Assembly (NCBI GenBank): GCA_018066175.1 | Contig: JAGHRV010000025.1 | Location: forward strand, 29,664-93,663 | Source: Candidatus Colicola equi | Lineage (GTDB): Bacteria > Bacteroidota > Bacteroidia > Bacteroidales > Paludibacteraceae | Reading direction: 5' to 3' | Length of the DNA: 64,000 nt | Shown here: positions 47,882-58,600 of the stretch, one piece after another | Numbering within the stretch: position 1 is the first letter of the stretch | Layout of the letters: every line of letters starts with the position of its first letter | The notes under the pieces: generated by a model | The model's input: only the letters and a program-made list of their open reading frames with translations | Database searches by the model: none | What the model was told of the DNA's origin: nothing | Position numbers and translations under genes: made by a program

Positions 47882-49312
47882 ATGGATACATCTAAATACA
47901 TAGGAGAAACTACGGAATACGACAAGAAACAAGAAGTTGAACGCCGTAAGGTGAAAAGTTGGCTAAAAAGTGTTAGCGCATTTGCTAATGGGAATGGCGG
48001 GACACTATTATTCGGTATTGCCGACGATGATAAGGTGGTAGGATTATCTGATGCTAAATCCGATGCAGAGTTTGTTAGTCAAAAAATAAAAGAACGTATA
48101 GATCCTATCCCTCAAATAACAATCACTATAGAGCATAAAGAGGGGAAGGACTTGCTTCTTCTTCGTGTTCAAGGCGGTGAAGACACTCCCTATTATTACA
48201 TTGGAGATGGTGTTATGGAGACGTTTGTTCGTATAGGAAACGAATCCGTTATTGCAGACTCTACAGAACACAAGAGATTGGTTCTTAAGGGGAACAATGC
48301 GTCTTTTGATGCTCGTCACACGAAAGAGGCTTTTGCCGACTACGCATTTACCAAGATGTGCAGTCGTTATTATGCGTGGAATGGAATTAGTTTTGACAAC
48401 AAATTATATCATTCTTTTGGTTTGGTGGGCTCTAATGGCATGTTGACAAATGCGGGATTATTAATGTCTGACGACTGCCCGATACGACAGAGCCGCGTTT
48501 TTTGTACTCGTTGGAATGGTAATACGAAAGCAAGTGGAGATGTAGATGCTTTGGATAGTCAAGAAATCTCAGGTGGCATAGTTACCTTGTTGGAAGATAC
48601 TATGGCGTTTATTCGGAGGAACAATCGCACGATGTGGTACAAAGAATCTATGCAACGAGTGGAAGTTCCAGAATATATCGAACGAAGTGTAATGGAGGCG
48701 GTTGTAAATGCAATGGTGCATCGTGATTATCTTATCCAAGGAAGTGAAGTACATGTAGATATGTACAATGATCGTCTTGTTATCTATTCTCCTGGTTGTA
48801 TGCCGGAAGGGCGTATTGTTCAAGAGATGAAGATAGAAGACATCCCATCCGTTCGACGTAACCCTGTTTTAGCGGATATATTGGCTCAATTGGGATATAT
48901 GGAACGTAAGGGCTCCGGTTTGGGCAAAATAGTGACTCCAATCAAGGGATTACCTTATTTCACAGAAAGAATGTTACCTCAATTCTTTTCTGATAGAGCA
49001 CAGTTTACTATCACTTTCCCCAATGTTCTTTTGGCTTGGCAACAAAATCATCCCCAAGTAGATGCTTATCCTATGGATGATAGTGATACTCAAGATGATA
49101 CTCAAGGTGATACTCAAGGTGATACTCAAGGGGTTGTTTTAGATGATTGGATTGTTGGAAATATAATTAAGAATCCAAAAATTACAACAGAAGAATTGGC
49201 AACAAAGGCAGGAGTTGGAATTATAACTATTAAACGCCACATCGCTAAGATGCCCCATGTCCAATATATGGGTAGCGGATATAGCGGTCATTGGGAAATA
49301 ATCGATAAATAA
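47882..49312 (+). CDS. AlbA_2/Schlafen-type ATP-binding transcriptional regulator
   Basis: 476 residues. The N-terminal AlbA_2 domain (about residues 10-125) has SVSAFANGNGGTLLFGIADD. A GHKL-like ATPase segment follows near 270-330 (VMEAVVNAMVHRDYL, DRLVIYSPG, RKGSGLGKI). Residues 400-418 are a repeated GDTQ linker encoded by 12-base units. A C-terminal winged helix (TTEELATKAGVGIITIKRHI) ends in GHWEIIDK. It is probably a DNA-binding regulator, perhaps of its own unit. It lies directly after the unit-2 promoter and 23 bases before the BspA-like gene. A broken relative lies at 45923-46158. Confidence 0.85.
   Translation: MDTSKYIGETTEYDKKQEVERRKVKSWLKSVSAFANGNGGTLLFGIADDDKVVGLSDAKSDAEFVSQKIKERIDPIPQITITIEHKEGKDLLLLRVQGGEDTPYYYIGDGVMETFVRIGNESVIADSTEHKRLVLKGNNASFDARHTKEAFADYAFTKMCSRYYAWNGISFDNKLYHSFGLVGSNGMLTNAGLLMSDDCPIRQSRVFCTRWNGNTKASGDVDALDSQEISGGIVTLLEDTMAFIRRNNRTMWYKESMQRVEVPEYIERSVMEAVVNAMVHRDYLIQGSEVHVDMYNDRLVIYSPGCMPEGRIVQEMKIEDIPSVRRNPVLADILAQLGYMERKGSGLGKIVTPIKGLPYFTERMLPQFFSDRAQFTITFPNVLLAWQQNHPQVDAYPMDDSDTQDDTQGDTQGDTQGVVLDDWIVGNIIKNPKITTEELATKAGVGIITIKRHIAKMPHVQYMGSGYSGHWEIIDK
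49084..49131 (+). repeat. 12-bp tandem repeat (GDTQ linker)
   Basis: Four units of TGATACTCAAG plus one base (A, G, G, G). Because 12 is a multiple of 3, copy-number change would lengthen or shorten the linker without breaking the frame. Confidence 0.9.
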
Positions 49313-49335
49313 TTAACTAAAAATATTAAACAATT

Positions 49336-52300
49336 ATGCGAAAAATCTTATTTATTTTTGCAGCGGTGTTACTAAGTAGCATTGGGCTGCACGCAGGAAA
49401 CACAATTACCTACACTGCTCCGGCACAATTGCCGGGGACAACTCTAAGTGTAGGAGCATATACTTTTGGTCCTGCTATCACGAGTCACACGTTCTCCAAT
49501 GGCACGGGTACGATTACTTGTGAAGGAGAGATCACAAAGATTGGAATTTCTGCTTTCTCCAATTGCCATAGTTTGACCTCAATCGAGATTCCCAATTCCG
49601 TCACAACGATTGACATAAATGCATTCTTAAATTGCACAAGTTTGACCTCGATAGAGATTCCATCTTCTGTCAAAGCAATGTCCTTTAATGTCTTCTATGG
49701 TTGCACCGGTTTGATTTCGGTGATTGTCAATTGGACAGATGCACAGTCAATAATTCCCCTTAATAGTGGTGTGTTTGAAGGGATTGCCAAAGGTGCAGGT
49801 CCACAAGGAGCAATGCTATATGTGCCGATGGGTACAGCTGACCTTTATAAACAAGCCGATGGTTGGAAGAATTTTGGAAGTATTGCAATATCAATACCGC
49901 GGAACACCATTACTTACACCGCTACGTCGAAATTGGAGGGATTCAAGGGTAGTTTGGATGAATGGGCAACCACTTTTGGTCCTAAAATCACTAAACACGA
50001 ATTCAATATCTATTTGGGCACGGGTACGATTACTTGTGAAGGAGAGATCACAAAGATTGGAGGATCCGCTTTTCGTAGTTGCGAATTGACCTCTATAACG
50101 ATCCCCAATTCCGTCACAGAGATTGGTTATTCTGCTTTTGAGGGCTGTTTCAAATTGACCTCTATAACGATTCCCAATTCCGTCACAATAATTTGGAATA
50201 TGGCTTTCTTTAGTGCCGGTTTGACCTCTATAACGATCCCCAATTCCGTCACAAAGATTGGTTATTCTGCTTTTTTGGGTTGCAGAGATTTGAAGTCAGT
50301 TACTATTTCTAATTCTGTCACAACGATTGAAGAACAAACTTTCAATAATTGCCGCAGTTTGACTTTGGTGAATATCCCCAATTCCGTCACAACAATTAAG
50401 AATATGGCTTTCCGGGCTTGTACTAGTTTGACCTCAATCGAGATTCCCAATTCCGTCACACAAATTGAATGGGGAACTTTCATGGAGTGCTCCAATTTGC
50501 AATCAGTTTATTGCTATGCCCTCACTCCTCCTTCGCGGGTTGGTGGCACTATTTTTGCAAATCAACCTACCGTGTATACATTTAATACGGGGGCATATAT
50601 AGAAAGTTGGTCAGAACTTCCCGCCTCTTGTTTCAAACCGATTTCCGCAGAAGTAGGTGGTATAAAATATGAGTTTTTCATTGAAAATAATAAATATACG
50701 GCTCGGGTAGTTGGCAAAGAGGGTGGCTACACCGGTAATGTCGCCATCCCCGAACAGGTTACTTATCAAGGAATGACCTTTACCGTTGTGGAAATAGAAG
50801 ATGGTGCTTTTACTCACTCCAGTATAACCGCGGTTACTATTCCTACTTCTGTAACGAAAATCGGTATGGGGGCTTTTGAATACTGCGAACAACTGCAAAG
50901 TGCAATTCTTCCATCTTCTTTGTCACTCATTAGTAAAGGCGCTTTTCAAAATACCGGCTTAACATCTATCACCATTCCAGCCTCGGTAGAGCGGATAGAC
51001 AATTGGGCGTTCCAACTATGCCCAAACTTAAAGGAGGTAATTATTCCTTCTTCTTCCAACCTAACATTTATTGGAGAAAGAGCATTTTACAGCAGTGGCT
51101 TAACATCTATCACTATTCCTGCTTCGGTAGAGAAAATAGAGAATTATGCCTTCTCGGTTTGCCCACTGGAATATATAATCAGCATGTCGCAAACGCCACC
51201 GGCATTGGGGGATGAATCGGTCTTCCCGAATGATAAAAAAGCTTACTTATATGTTCCGACTCCGGAAGCAACATTGGCATACAAGGATAGCAAATGGGGA
51301 GAATACTTTTCCCAAGTTTATTCAAATATCACTTACAACAAAACTTCCTCCAATACAGTGGAAGTAATTAATGCTATTCCTGTTGATGGAAAAATTATAA
51401 TTCCTTCTACGGTCTTTTCTGAAGATGGTTTCTACAACGTTACCGGCATTGCTGATAGCGCATTTTACGGTCAGGATACCTTGGTATCTATCTCGCTGCC
51501 GTCTACCATACAATATATTGGCAACAGCGCCTTTAACGGTTGTACTAACTTGAAAGATGTCAGTATCAATCTTATGGAAAGTTTGCAAACCATCGGTGAA
51601 AAAGCTTTTTATGGTTGTACCGCTTTGAACTCCATCGTTATTCCCGAAGATATACAAGGCATTGGTAATGGAGCCTTTATGGAATGTACTGGTTTAACGT
51701 CTGTCACTTTGCCTACAGGACTGAAAATCATTCCGAATGACTGTTTCCGCCATTGTTATAATTTGAAGAATGATCTCATTATACCGGAAGGCGTTGATAC
51801 TATCGGCGTGTATGCTTTCAACACCGACACCGCGCTGAAAAAGGTCTATTTACCATCCACCCTTAAGGAACTCCGCTACGGCGCCTTTGCAGGAACCGCC
51901 CTTCGGGAGGTCATTTGTCTTGCGCTTACACCACCTACGCTTGTGGGGGCTACTTTTGGCACAAAAGATTCTGCCTTATCTGTTTATCTCCCCAATCGTG
52001 ACATGATCTCTACATATAAGAATAGTCAATGGGGGAGGGGCACCGGATTCACAGGTTGTTGGATTAAGTTCTTCGACCTGATGTCAGAAGAAAACAAGCA
52101 ATACCTCTATAACGTAGCCGGAGACAACGAAGAGGCGCAAGCCATCGCTTCTGCGTATTGTGACTCTATCGACAATTATGCCAATAACTCAGAAGATGTG
52201 CAACAGTACACCAATACTGCGTTGGGTAAAATTGATAAAATTACCCTTGCTGCTTATAAGCAAAGATTGATTGATTCTCTCGCCAATTATGCGAAATCGA

Positions 52301-52680
52301 GAGGAGAGAATATCCAAGCCCAGCAGATAGCCGAACAATATGCTCCGCAAATCCGAAACACCTATTTCCGTCAAGACGCAGAACAACTATATGAGGAAGC
52401 ACGCACGAAAATAACTGCCATCTTTGATTTGATTAAACAGAAGAATGATTACAAGACTAGCCTTCTCGCTAAAGCCGGCAACGATCCGGACTTGAAAAAT
52501 GTGGCAGAAGCTTATATCGCACTGATTGAGCGTGCCGAAACGAAAGAGGAGGCCTATGACCTCTATACAAGAGCAGAAAAACGTATGGATGCCTACAACG
52601 CAATCAAAGAAGATTGGACAGGAGGCTCTGTCAATGTGAACGATAAGACTTGCTCTATAACTGAAGGATATATAAACTAA
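49336..52680 (+). CDS. BspA-like leucine-rich repeat surface protein
   Basis: 1,114 residues with a signal peptide (ILFIFAAVLLSSIGLHA). Many LRR_5 repeats of about 23 residues occur between residues 40 and 870 (SLTSIEIPNSVTTI, LTSITIPNSVTEIGYSAF, SGLTSITIPASVEKI). Several are near-identical at DNA level between 49,560 and 50,480, including repeated CCCAATTCCGTCACA. Segments such as AMLYVPMGTADLYKQADGW interrupt the arrays. The last 200 residues are helical and charged (about 900-1095). It ends VNDKTCSITEGYIN, without the shared C-terminal tail. BspA-like proteins bind host matrix or other bacteria. Its leader resembles that of the esterase at 40317. Confidence 0.9.
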   Translation: MRKILFIFAAVLLSSIGLHAGNTITYTAPAQLPGTTLSVGAYTFGPAITSHTFSNGTGTITCEGEITKIGISAFSNCHSLTSIEIPNSVTTIDINAFLNCTSLTSIEIPSSVKAMSFNVFYGCTGLISVIVNWTDAQSIIPLNSGVFEGIAKGAGPQGAMLYVPMGTADLYKQADGWKNFGSIAISIPRNTITYTATSKLEGFKGSLDEWATTFGPKITKHEFNIYLGTGTITCEGEITKIGGSAFRSCELTSITIPNSVTEIGYSAFEGCFKLTSITIPNSVTIIWNMAFFSAGLTSITIPNSVTKIGYSAFLGCRDLKSVTISNSVTTIEEQTFNNCRSLTLVNIPNSVTTIKNMAFRACTSLTSIEIPNSVTQIEWGTFMECSNLQSVYCYALTPPSRVGGTIFANQPTVYTFNTGAYIESWSELPASCFKPISAEVGGIKYEFFIENNKYTARVVGKEGGYTGNVAIPEQVTYQGMTFTVVEIEDGAFTHSSITAVTIPTSVTKIGMGAFEYCEQLQSAILPSSLSLISKGAFQNTGLTSITIPASVERIDNWAFQLCPNLKEVIIPSSSNLTFIGERAFYSSGLTSITIPASVEKIENYAFSVCPLEYIISMSQTPPALGDESVFPNDKKAYLYVPTPEATLAYKDSKWGEYFSQVYSNITYNKTSSNTVEVINAIPVDGKIIIPSTVFSEDGFYNVTGIADSAFYGQDTLVSISLPSTIQYIGNSAFNGCTNLKDVSINLMESLQTIGEKAFYGCTALNSIVIPEDIQGIGNGAFMECTGLTSVTLPTGLKIIPNDCFRHCYNLKNDLIIPEGVDTIGVYAFNTDTALKKVYLPSTLKELRYGAFAGTALREVICLALTPPTLVGATFGTKDSALSVYLPNRDMISTYKNSQWGRGTGFTGCWIKFFDLMSEENKQYLYNVAGDNEEAQAIASAYCDSIDNYANNSEDVQQYTNTALGKIDKITLAAYKQRLIDSLANYAKSRGENIQAQQIAEQYAPQIRNTYFRQDAEQLYEEARTKITAIFDLIKQKNDYKTSLLAKAGNDPDLKNVAEAYIALIERAETKEEAYDLYTRAEKRMDAYNAIKEDWTGGSVNVNDKTCSITEGYIN

Positions 52681-52693
52681 ATATACTACGAAT

Positions 52694-55600
52694 ATGAAAA
52701 CGATAAAACATATATTCATTTTGGCAGCAAGTTTGATGCTGCTAGTCAATACATCTTCTGAGGTATATGCATACGGCAATGACTGGTTTGAAAAGGACTA
52801 TAATTTCTTCGCTTATTACGATGGTTTAGGTAGTGTTCATCTTTCCTTGCTGACGTGGACGGAAGGTGCCTCATACAATCACTGGGCGGGTGGTAAAGGT
52901 AGAACAGATGACAAAAAACGTACCTATGTCCAATATAGTTTAGACACTATAACAGGTATAAAAACAGAGAATAAGAATTGGCAAACGTTGTTTTATTATT
53001 GTGGCGATAATAAAGTCAATGCGCAAGTGAAAAAGAAAGAGACAGTAAATGGTAAGACCACAGAGGTTCCTGTTCCTGGAATGGCATGGTTTCAATCCAA
53101 AAAAGCTTCATTTTCGTTCTTCACCATTCCAAAAGGGAATGAATTGGATGAAGAATTGAAACAAAACGACTCCGTCAGTATTCCGCATGCCGATGACGAA
53201 CGCAAATCGGTCAGATTTAACCTGCGATGGGCTGTTCCGACAAATTTTAGTGGGAAATACTTGTCCATCAAGGTGCATGTATGTGATGAAAGACAACTTG
53301 ATTGTACGATACATGATTACGAGATTCTGACAGACGAAAAGGTAGAGGAGGGAATTGCTGCACCTAAACTGATGGAGCCTACTATCTTTTTAGGTGGTAG
53401 TGATCCAAAAGATGCCGGTACGATTTTGGTGCCGTATGTCATTATGGATGAACTTGTCAGCATTGAAACTTCTACTGATAAAAAGCCCATTACAGGATTA
53501 CCAAACATTGGCTCGCTGTCGGTTAAGGCACAGAATGATGCAAATAGTAACTTTTATATCACTGCTGTAGTGAAAAGAGCTAATAGTGTACAGTACTCCC
53601 TTAAATCCAATCAGGTAACTATTCCGGCTTATCATACCATAGATAGTTTTACAGTAACGCCTAAAATGGATATGTTCGAGTACGGCACACAGAAGTATTT
53701 CTTAAACTCCGGTTACAAATGTTTGAAATGGAAGATTAAGACTCCGAGTGCTCAAGATGCTATGTCCATGGACTTTTTTGAGATTGAGCGTGCCTATAAA
53801 TCCGACTTTAGCGATGCCGAACAAATTGCGCAAATTGAATACAAGAAAGGACAGGGAACCTATGAGTATGTGGATGAAAGCACCATCAATAACCCATACG
53901 GTGGCGACTCTATTTTCTACCGCATCCGTCGTATGTCTGCATCTTCCTATGGGTGGAATCATGACTATGCCAAGAGCTACACCTACGTAGGACGTGTGAA
54001 ACAAATAGGTTTGGATTTGTATAAAAATAAATCTACCCCATACGCTGCTTTCCGCGATTGTGCTACGGATTCAGCAATCAACAACAGTGAGATTGACTTC
54101 ACCGGTCAGTTGATTTGGCCCGTTGCGAACAATGGCTCAACTATAGCGTGGGACCCTCTCACCAAAATAGAAGTGGTGTTGTGGGAAAATGGCGAGGAGG
54201 CGCAACGCACGGAAATAAAAAATTTGCAAACAATTATAAATGGAACAACATTAGTTCGTGCATTTGGATATAGAGCGTCTCTACCCAAGACCTGCCAAGA
54301 ATATTTCTTGAGTGTGCGCCTCAATACCGATGCCACTCGCTTTGACAAACCCGAAAAGACCGACTTCTGGTTCTTCCCCAAACGACGTACCGAAGCAATC
54401 AATATGACAAGTGCTACTGCATCTAACAATGATGACAAATACCCCGAACGTACGCTCATCGAGTGGACAGCGGACGGCGAGCCCGACTATTTTGCTCTCT
54501 ATCGTGATGCCGATTCCATCGGCCTCGTTGATGGCCGTACCAATTGGTATAAAGACCCCGATGGCGTACCCGGGCAAACATACACCTACATGGTAAAGGC
54601 TGTAACCTATTGCACCAACAGAATGGAATCAACCACCACCACTCTCGGTACCCGATCCAGTTATGGTTATATAGACGGTTTCGTTACTTATAGCAATGGC
54701 GACAAGATGGCAAACATTAAGGTGGGTCTCTATGACGCAGATCCTGAGAATCCGCTACAAATCGTTACGACTGATGCCAACGGCTATTACAAGTTCTCCA
54801 AGATTGCGTATAACCTTGGCAACAACGGCAGCACATACAAGATTCAGGTTCGTAACATTGGGCAAAATTTCCGCCCTGCTAGTGGAGGAGTTGGACCAAT
54901 ACAAGTAACCCTCACGGCGAGTACCCCTGCTGTGCATCATGTTGATTTCCTGTCAGATGATTACAGACGTTGCTCGGGACGTGTGCTCTATACCGGCACC
55001 ACCATTCCTGTGCGTGACGCATATTTCTTGATTAGCGGACAAGTGGCCAAGAGCAGTGGCGACACCATCCGCACCGACGCTTCGGGTAACTTCACCCTTT
55101 CTGTGCCTTCAAAAATAGATTTTACCGTCACTGTTGTCAAGGATAAGCACACCTTCGTAAACGACGGCAAACTGATGATTGGCGGCACGGATACCCTGAA
55201 TTTATCAAGTGGCTCGCTGGACGGAGTCAAATTCTGGGACAATACCCGTGTACGCCTTATCGGGCGCCTTGCCGGTGGTGACGTACAAGGTGAGAAACCA
55301 CTTGGCTTCGGACTGAGTAAGAATAACCTCGGCGACAGCCTCAAACTCGTCTTGGAATTAGAGGGGGACAATATCGCCCACTTCGTATATGACGAGAAAG
55401 ATTTAACAAAGAAGACCAGCGACACGACGTATGCTCGTAAAATAGGCAATGATACATTGCGCACTTATGTTCATTTTGAACAGAAACGCATCATCATCCG
55501 TCCCGAAAGCAAGACCGGCGAATATATGATAGACCTGCCGCCGGTTAAATACCGCATCGTGGAAGCATCAGCCAACGGTTATGCTACGCTGTTTAGTGCA

Positions 55601-58600
55601 GGTAGAACATCCGAGACCAAAGATCTGACCTTCTCACTGGATACTCAGTATATTGCCCATGAAGGTCGTGCCAGTTGGTATCACGACACCTATTCTGTAA
55701 TATATCACGCGCCCGCGTCTGTAAAAGTAGCGCAACTCCGCTATGGTATGCCAATTGAGTACTACGGAGAAGACGCGGTGAAGGGATATACACTATCTCA
55801 GTCACGCATAGATTCGGTATATACGCATAAGGACAAGAAATATGTCTTTGGCTACCCCGTCTATCTATCTGGACTCCTATACACCTTCCGTATTTATGCC
55901 TATGAGGAGTATCACTACAACAACGACATCAGCCGTGATTTGGATGCGGTAGCACTTGGCGGGCACAAAATTACGGTGTATAACGGACTGTCGTCAGGCA
56001 CCTCCATCGTCAAAGGTCAACTCAATGACGATGGTACTTACGATGTGGCCGTAGGTGTCGCTAATGAATCGTTTGGCGCCGTCGGCACGGATGCGCTCAA
56101 GCATTTGGATGTGTCCGTTAATGTCAACGGACAGGATGTGCATGCCGAGCCCATACAAGCGTTTGTGTTGGGTGGTCGTATCACGGGCAGCGATGCGATA
56201 GCCTCCGCTGCGGAGCTGGCGAAGATCGGTGAAGTCATCACTGTGGATGATGTGCTGCGCGACCCGCCCGGAAGCAACTCCTATGCGTGGATTGAGAAGG
56301 GGGCTACCTATAACTCGTCCTACAGTGCGAATAATGGGGTTGATGCCAGTGTTGATCTAACATTGACGACAGGAACAAATAAAACAAGTGTGGATGGCAT
56401 TCATTCTTCTCCTTTCAAAGGAATTGATCCCTTTAAAGATTTTTATGGTGAGCATCATACAACTTCAAGCGAAAAGAATTGGCCCATCTTTTCCTTCTCG
56501 TTGGGCTATTCTAATAATTCAACCTACAACTATTCCTATACCACCTCCGAGCGCATTCAGACCGGCAACAATAACAATATTATGGGGGCGGATGCCACTA
56601 TCTTTATCGGTCATACTGTCAATACTTACGCGATGCATAGCGAAGTATTTACTACTGTGGATGCCGCCACCTTGTCGAAAATGCAAGCCTCTATTGCCAC
56701 AGGGGAGACCAAGATTATAAAGCAGAAAGACCCATCAAGCCCGGCGCTGATTGTAACCAAAGATCTCGCCTTTACAATGGACCCCAGTCCTGTGCAGTTC
56801 GTCTATACGCAGGATCATATCGTCAATCAAGTCATACCGCAACTGGTGGCAGAGATGTTGTCCTTACTCCTCACAGGAACCGAAGAATCTGTGCAGCAAG
56901 TAGCCGATTCCACCAATAAACCCGTATATTGGGGGGAGACCAAAAATGGTGGGCTTGTATATGATCAAAATGCAGATACAATTAAATATACGATTTTGGT
57001 TCCTACGAAATGGAAGGATCCAAAATACAAAAGACCACCCTTTGTTAATGAATTACACACCTATATCAGATTGATAAATAGGTGGGCGGAAATCTTGTAT
57101 GACAATGAATATAAGGAGTTTTACGGCACTACGAAGATGAACCGCGTGAAGAATTTCTCTATCTCTGCCAATACCACTGTTACGTATAGCGAAACAGGAT
57201 CTGCAGGATACAATTACTCTGTCATCAAAAATGAAAAGGTTGATTTGACGGCGGTAAAACTCCTGCCGGAGGGTATCAGAGCGTGGGCAAACAAGGGGGA
57301 ATACACACAGGTCGTCTTCGGTGATAAGTCTTTTAAGATTGATTTTAGACCGGTTATAGACCCCCGATTTACTCAAACGTCCGGTCGTAACCTATCACAA
57401 AACCGTACCATCGGCTTTACTCTTTCGCAAGCGGAGTATGGATATATCGATGTAGATGTGTACAACCTCGCGGGTACAGTAGATACTACTTTTAGCAACT
57501 GGCGCAACAAAGCCTCCAACTCCTTAACAGAAGACAGTCTAAAGACCGGCAACTACGACTGCTCCGACTTTATCTACCTGCTCCGTGGCGGCGCTACACG
57601 CTGCCCGTGGATAGGGGAGAATAAGACGAAGTTTTACCGCCCGGGAACCACACTTGACCCCGCTACCGTTAAATTGGATGAAGCCCACCTCGAGGTCAAT
57701 CAGCACGAGGTAAGCGGCGTGGCTGCCGATGGTGTGGCGGTGTTTGATTTGCAGATTTGGAACGAGTCCGAGGCTGCTCCGGGTGTGGCTAACGGTCCGC
57801 ACAACTTTGTTCTCAAACTATTAGAAGGCAGCAACCCTAACGGTGCCAAAGCATCTATTGACGGACTGGCACTCACCGGCATGGGACGAAACTTCTACTT
57901 GGAACCCGGACAGGTTATCCACAAGAAAATGGAGGTTCGCCAAGGAGCCCTCGCTCTTGACTACGACAGCCTTAAACTCTGCCTGATGTCCGACTGCGAT
58001 ACATCCAACTATGCTAACCAGTACGTCTCCGTCCATTTCCTGCCTGCCTCTACGCCCGTACATATCGCTACGCCGGACGATAAGTGGGTGATGAATACCA
58101 ACTCGCCCTACGATAAGCAGGGCTACTACCTGCCGGTAGTTATTGACGGCTTCGACCCCGACTACGAGAACTTCGACCATATCGAACTGCAATACAAACT
58201 ATCTACGCAGTCGGAGAGCAACTGGGTAACACTCTGCTCCTACTACGTGGATAAAACGTATTACGACAAAGCAAGTGGTAATAAGCAAATGTTTAACAAA
58301 GCTGCAGGACGAATCGACAATATCCATTTCTATGGCGAGCGCGATCCGATGGAGCAACGCTATGACCTGCGTGCCGTCAGCTACTGCCGCTATGGCACCG
58401 GCTACGTGAGCAAGGCATCCGAACCCGTCAGCGGTATCAAGGATACACGCCGTCCCGAATTGTTCGGTAATGTATCTCCTGCCAATGGTGTGCTCACTCA
58501 GCAGGACTACATATCTGTGCCCTTCTCCGAACCGATTGCCTACAACTATTTGGACGAGGATAATAACTTCCAAGTGATTGGCTTTAAGAACAAGGCGGAC

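Noticed and set aside
49541..50480. Regular repeats in the BspA-like gene as a CRISPR array
   Set aside because: Units are in frame, about 69 bases long and encode LRR_5 repeats; spacers are not unique and no cas gene is present.
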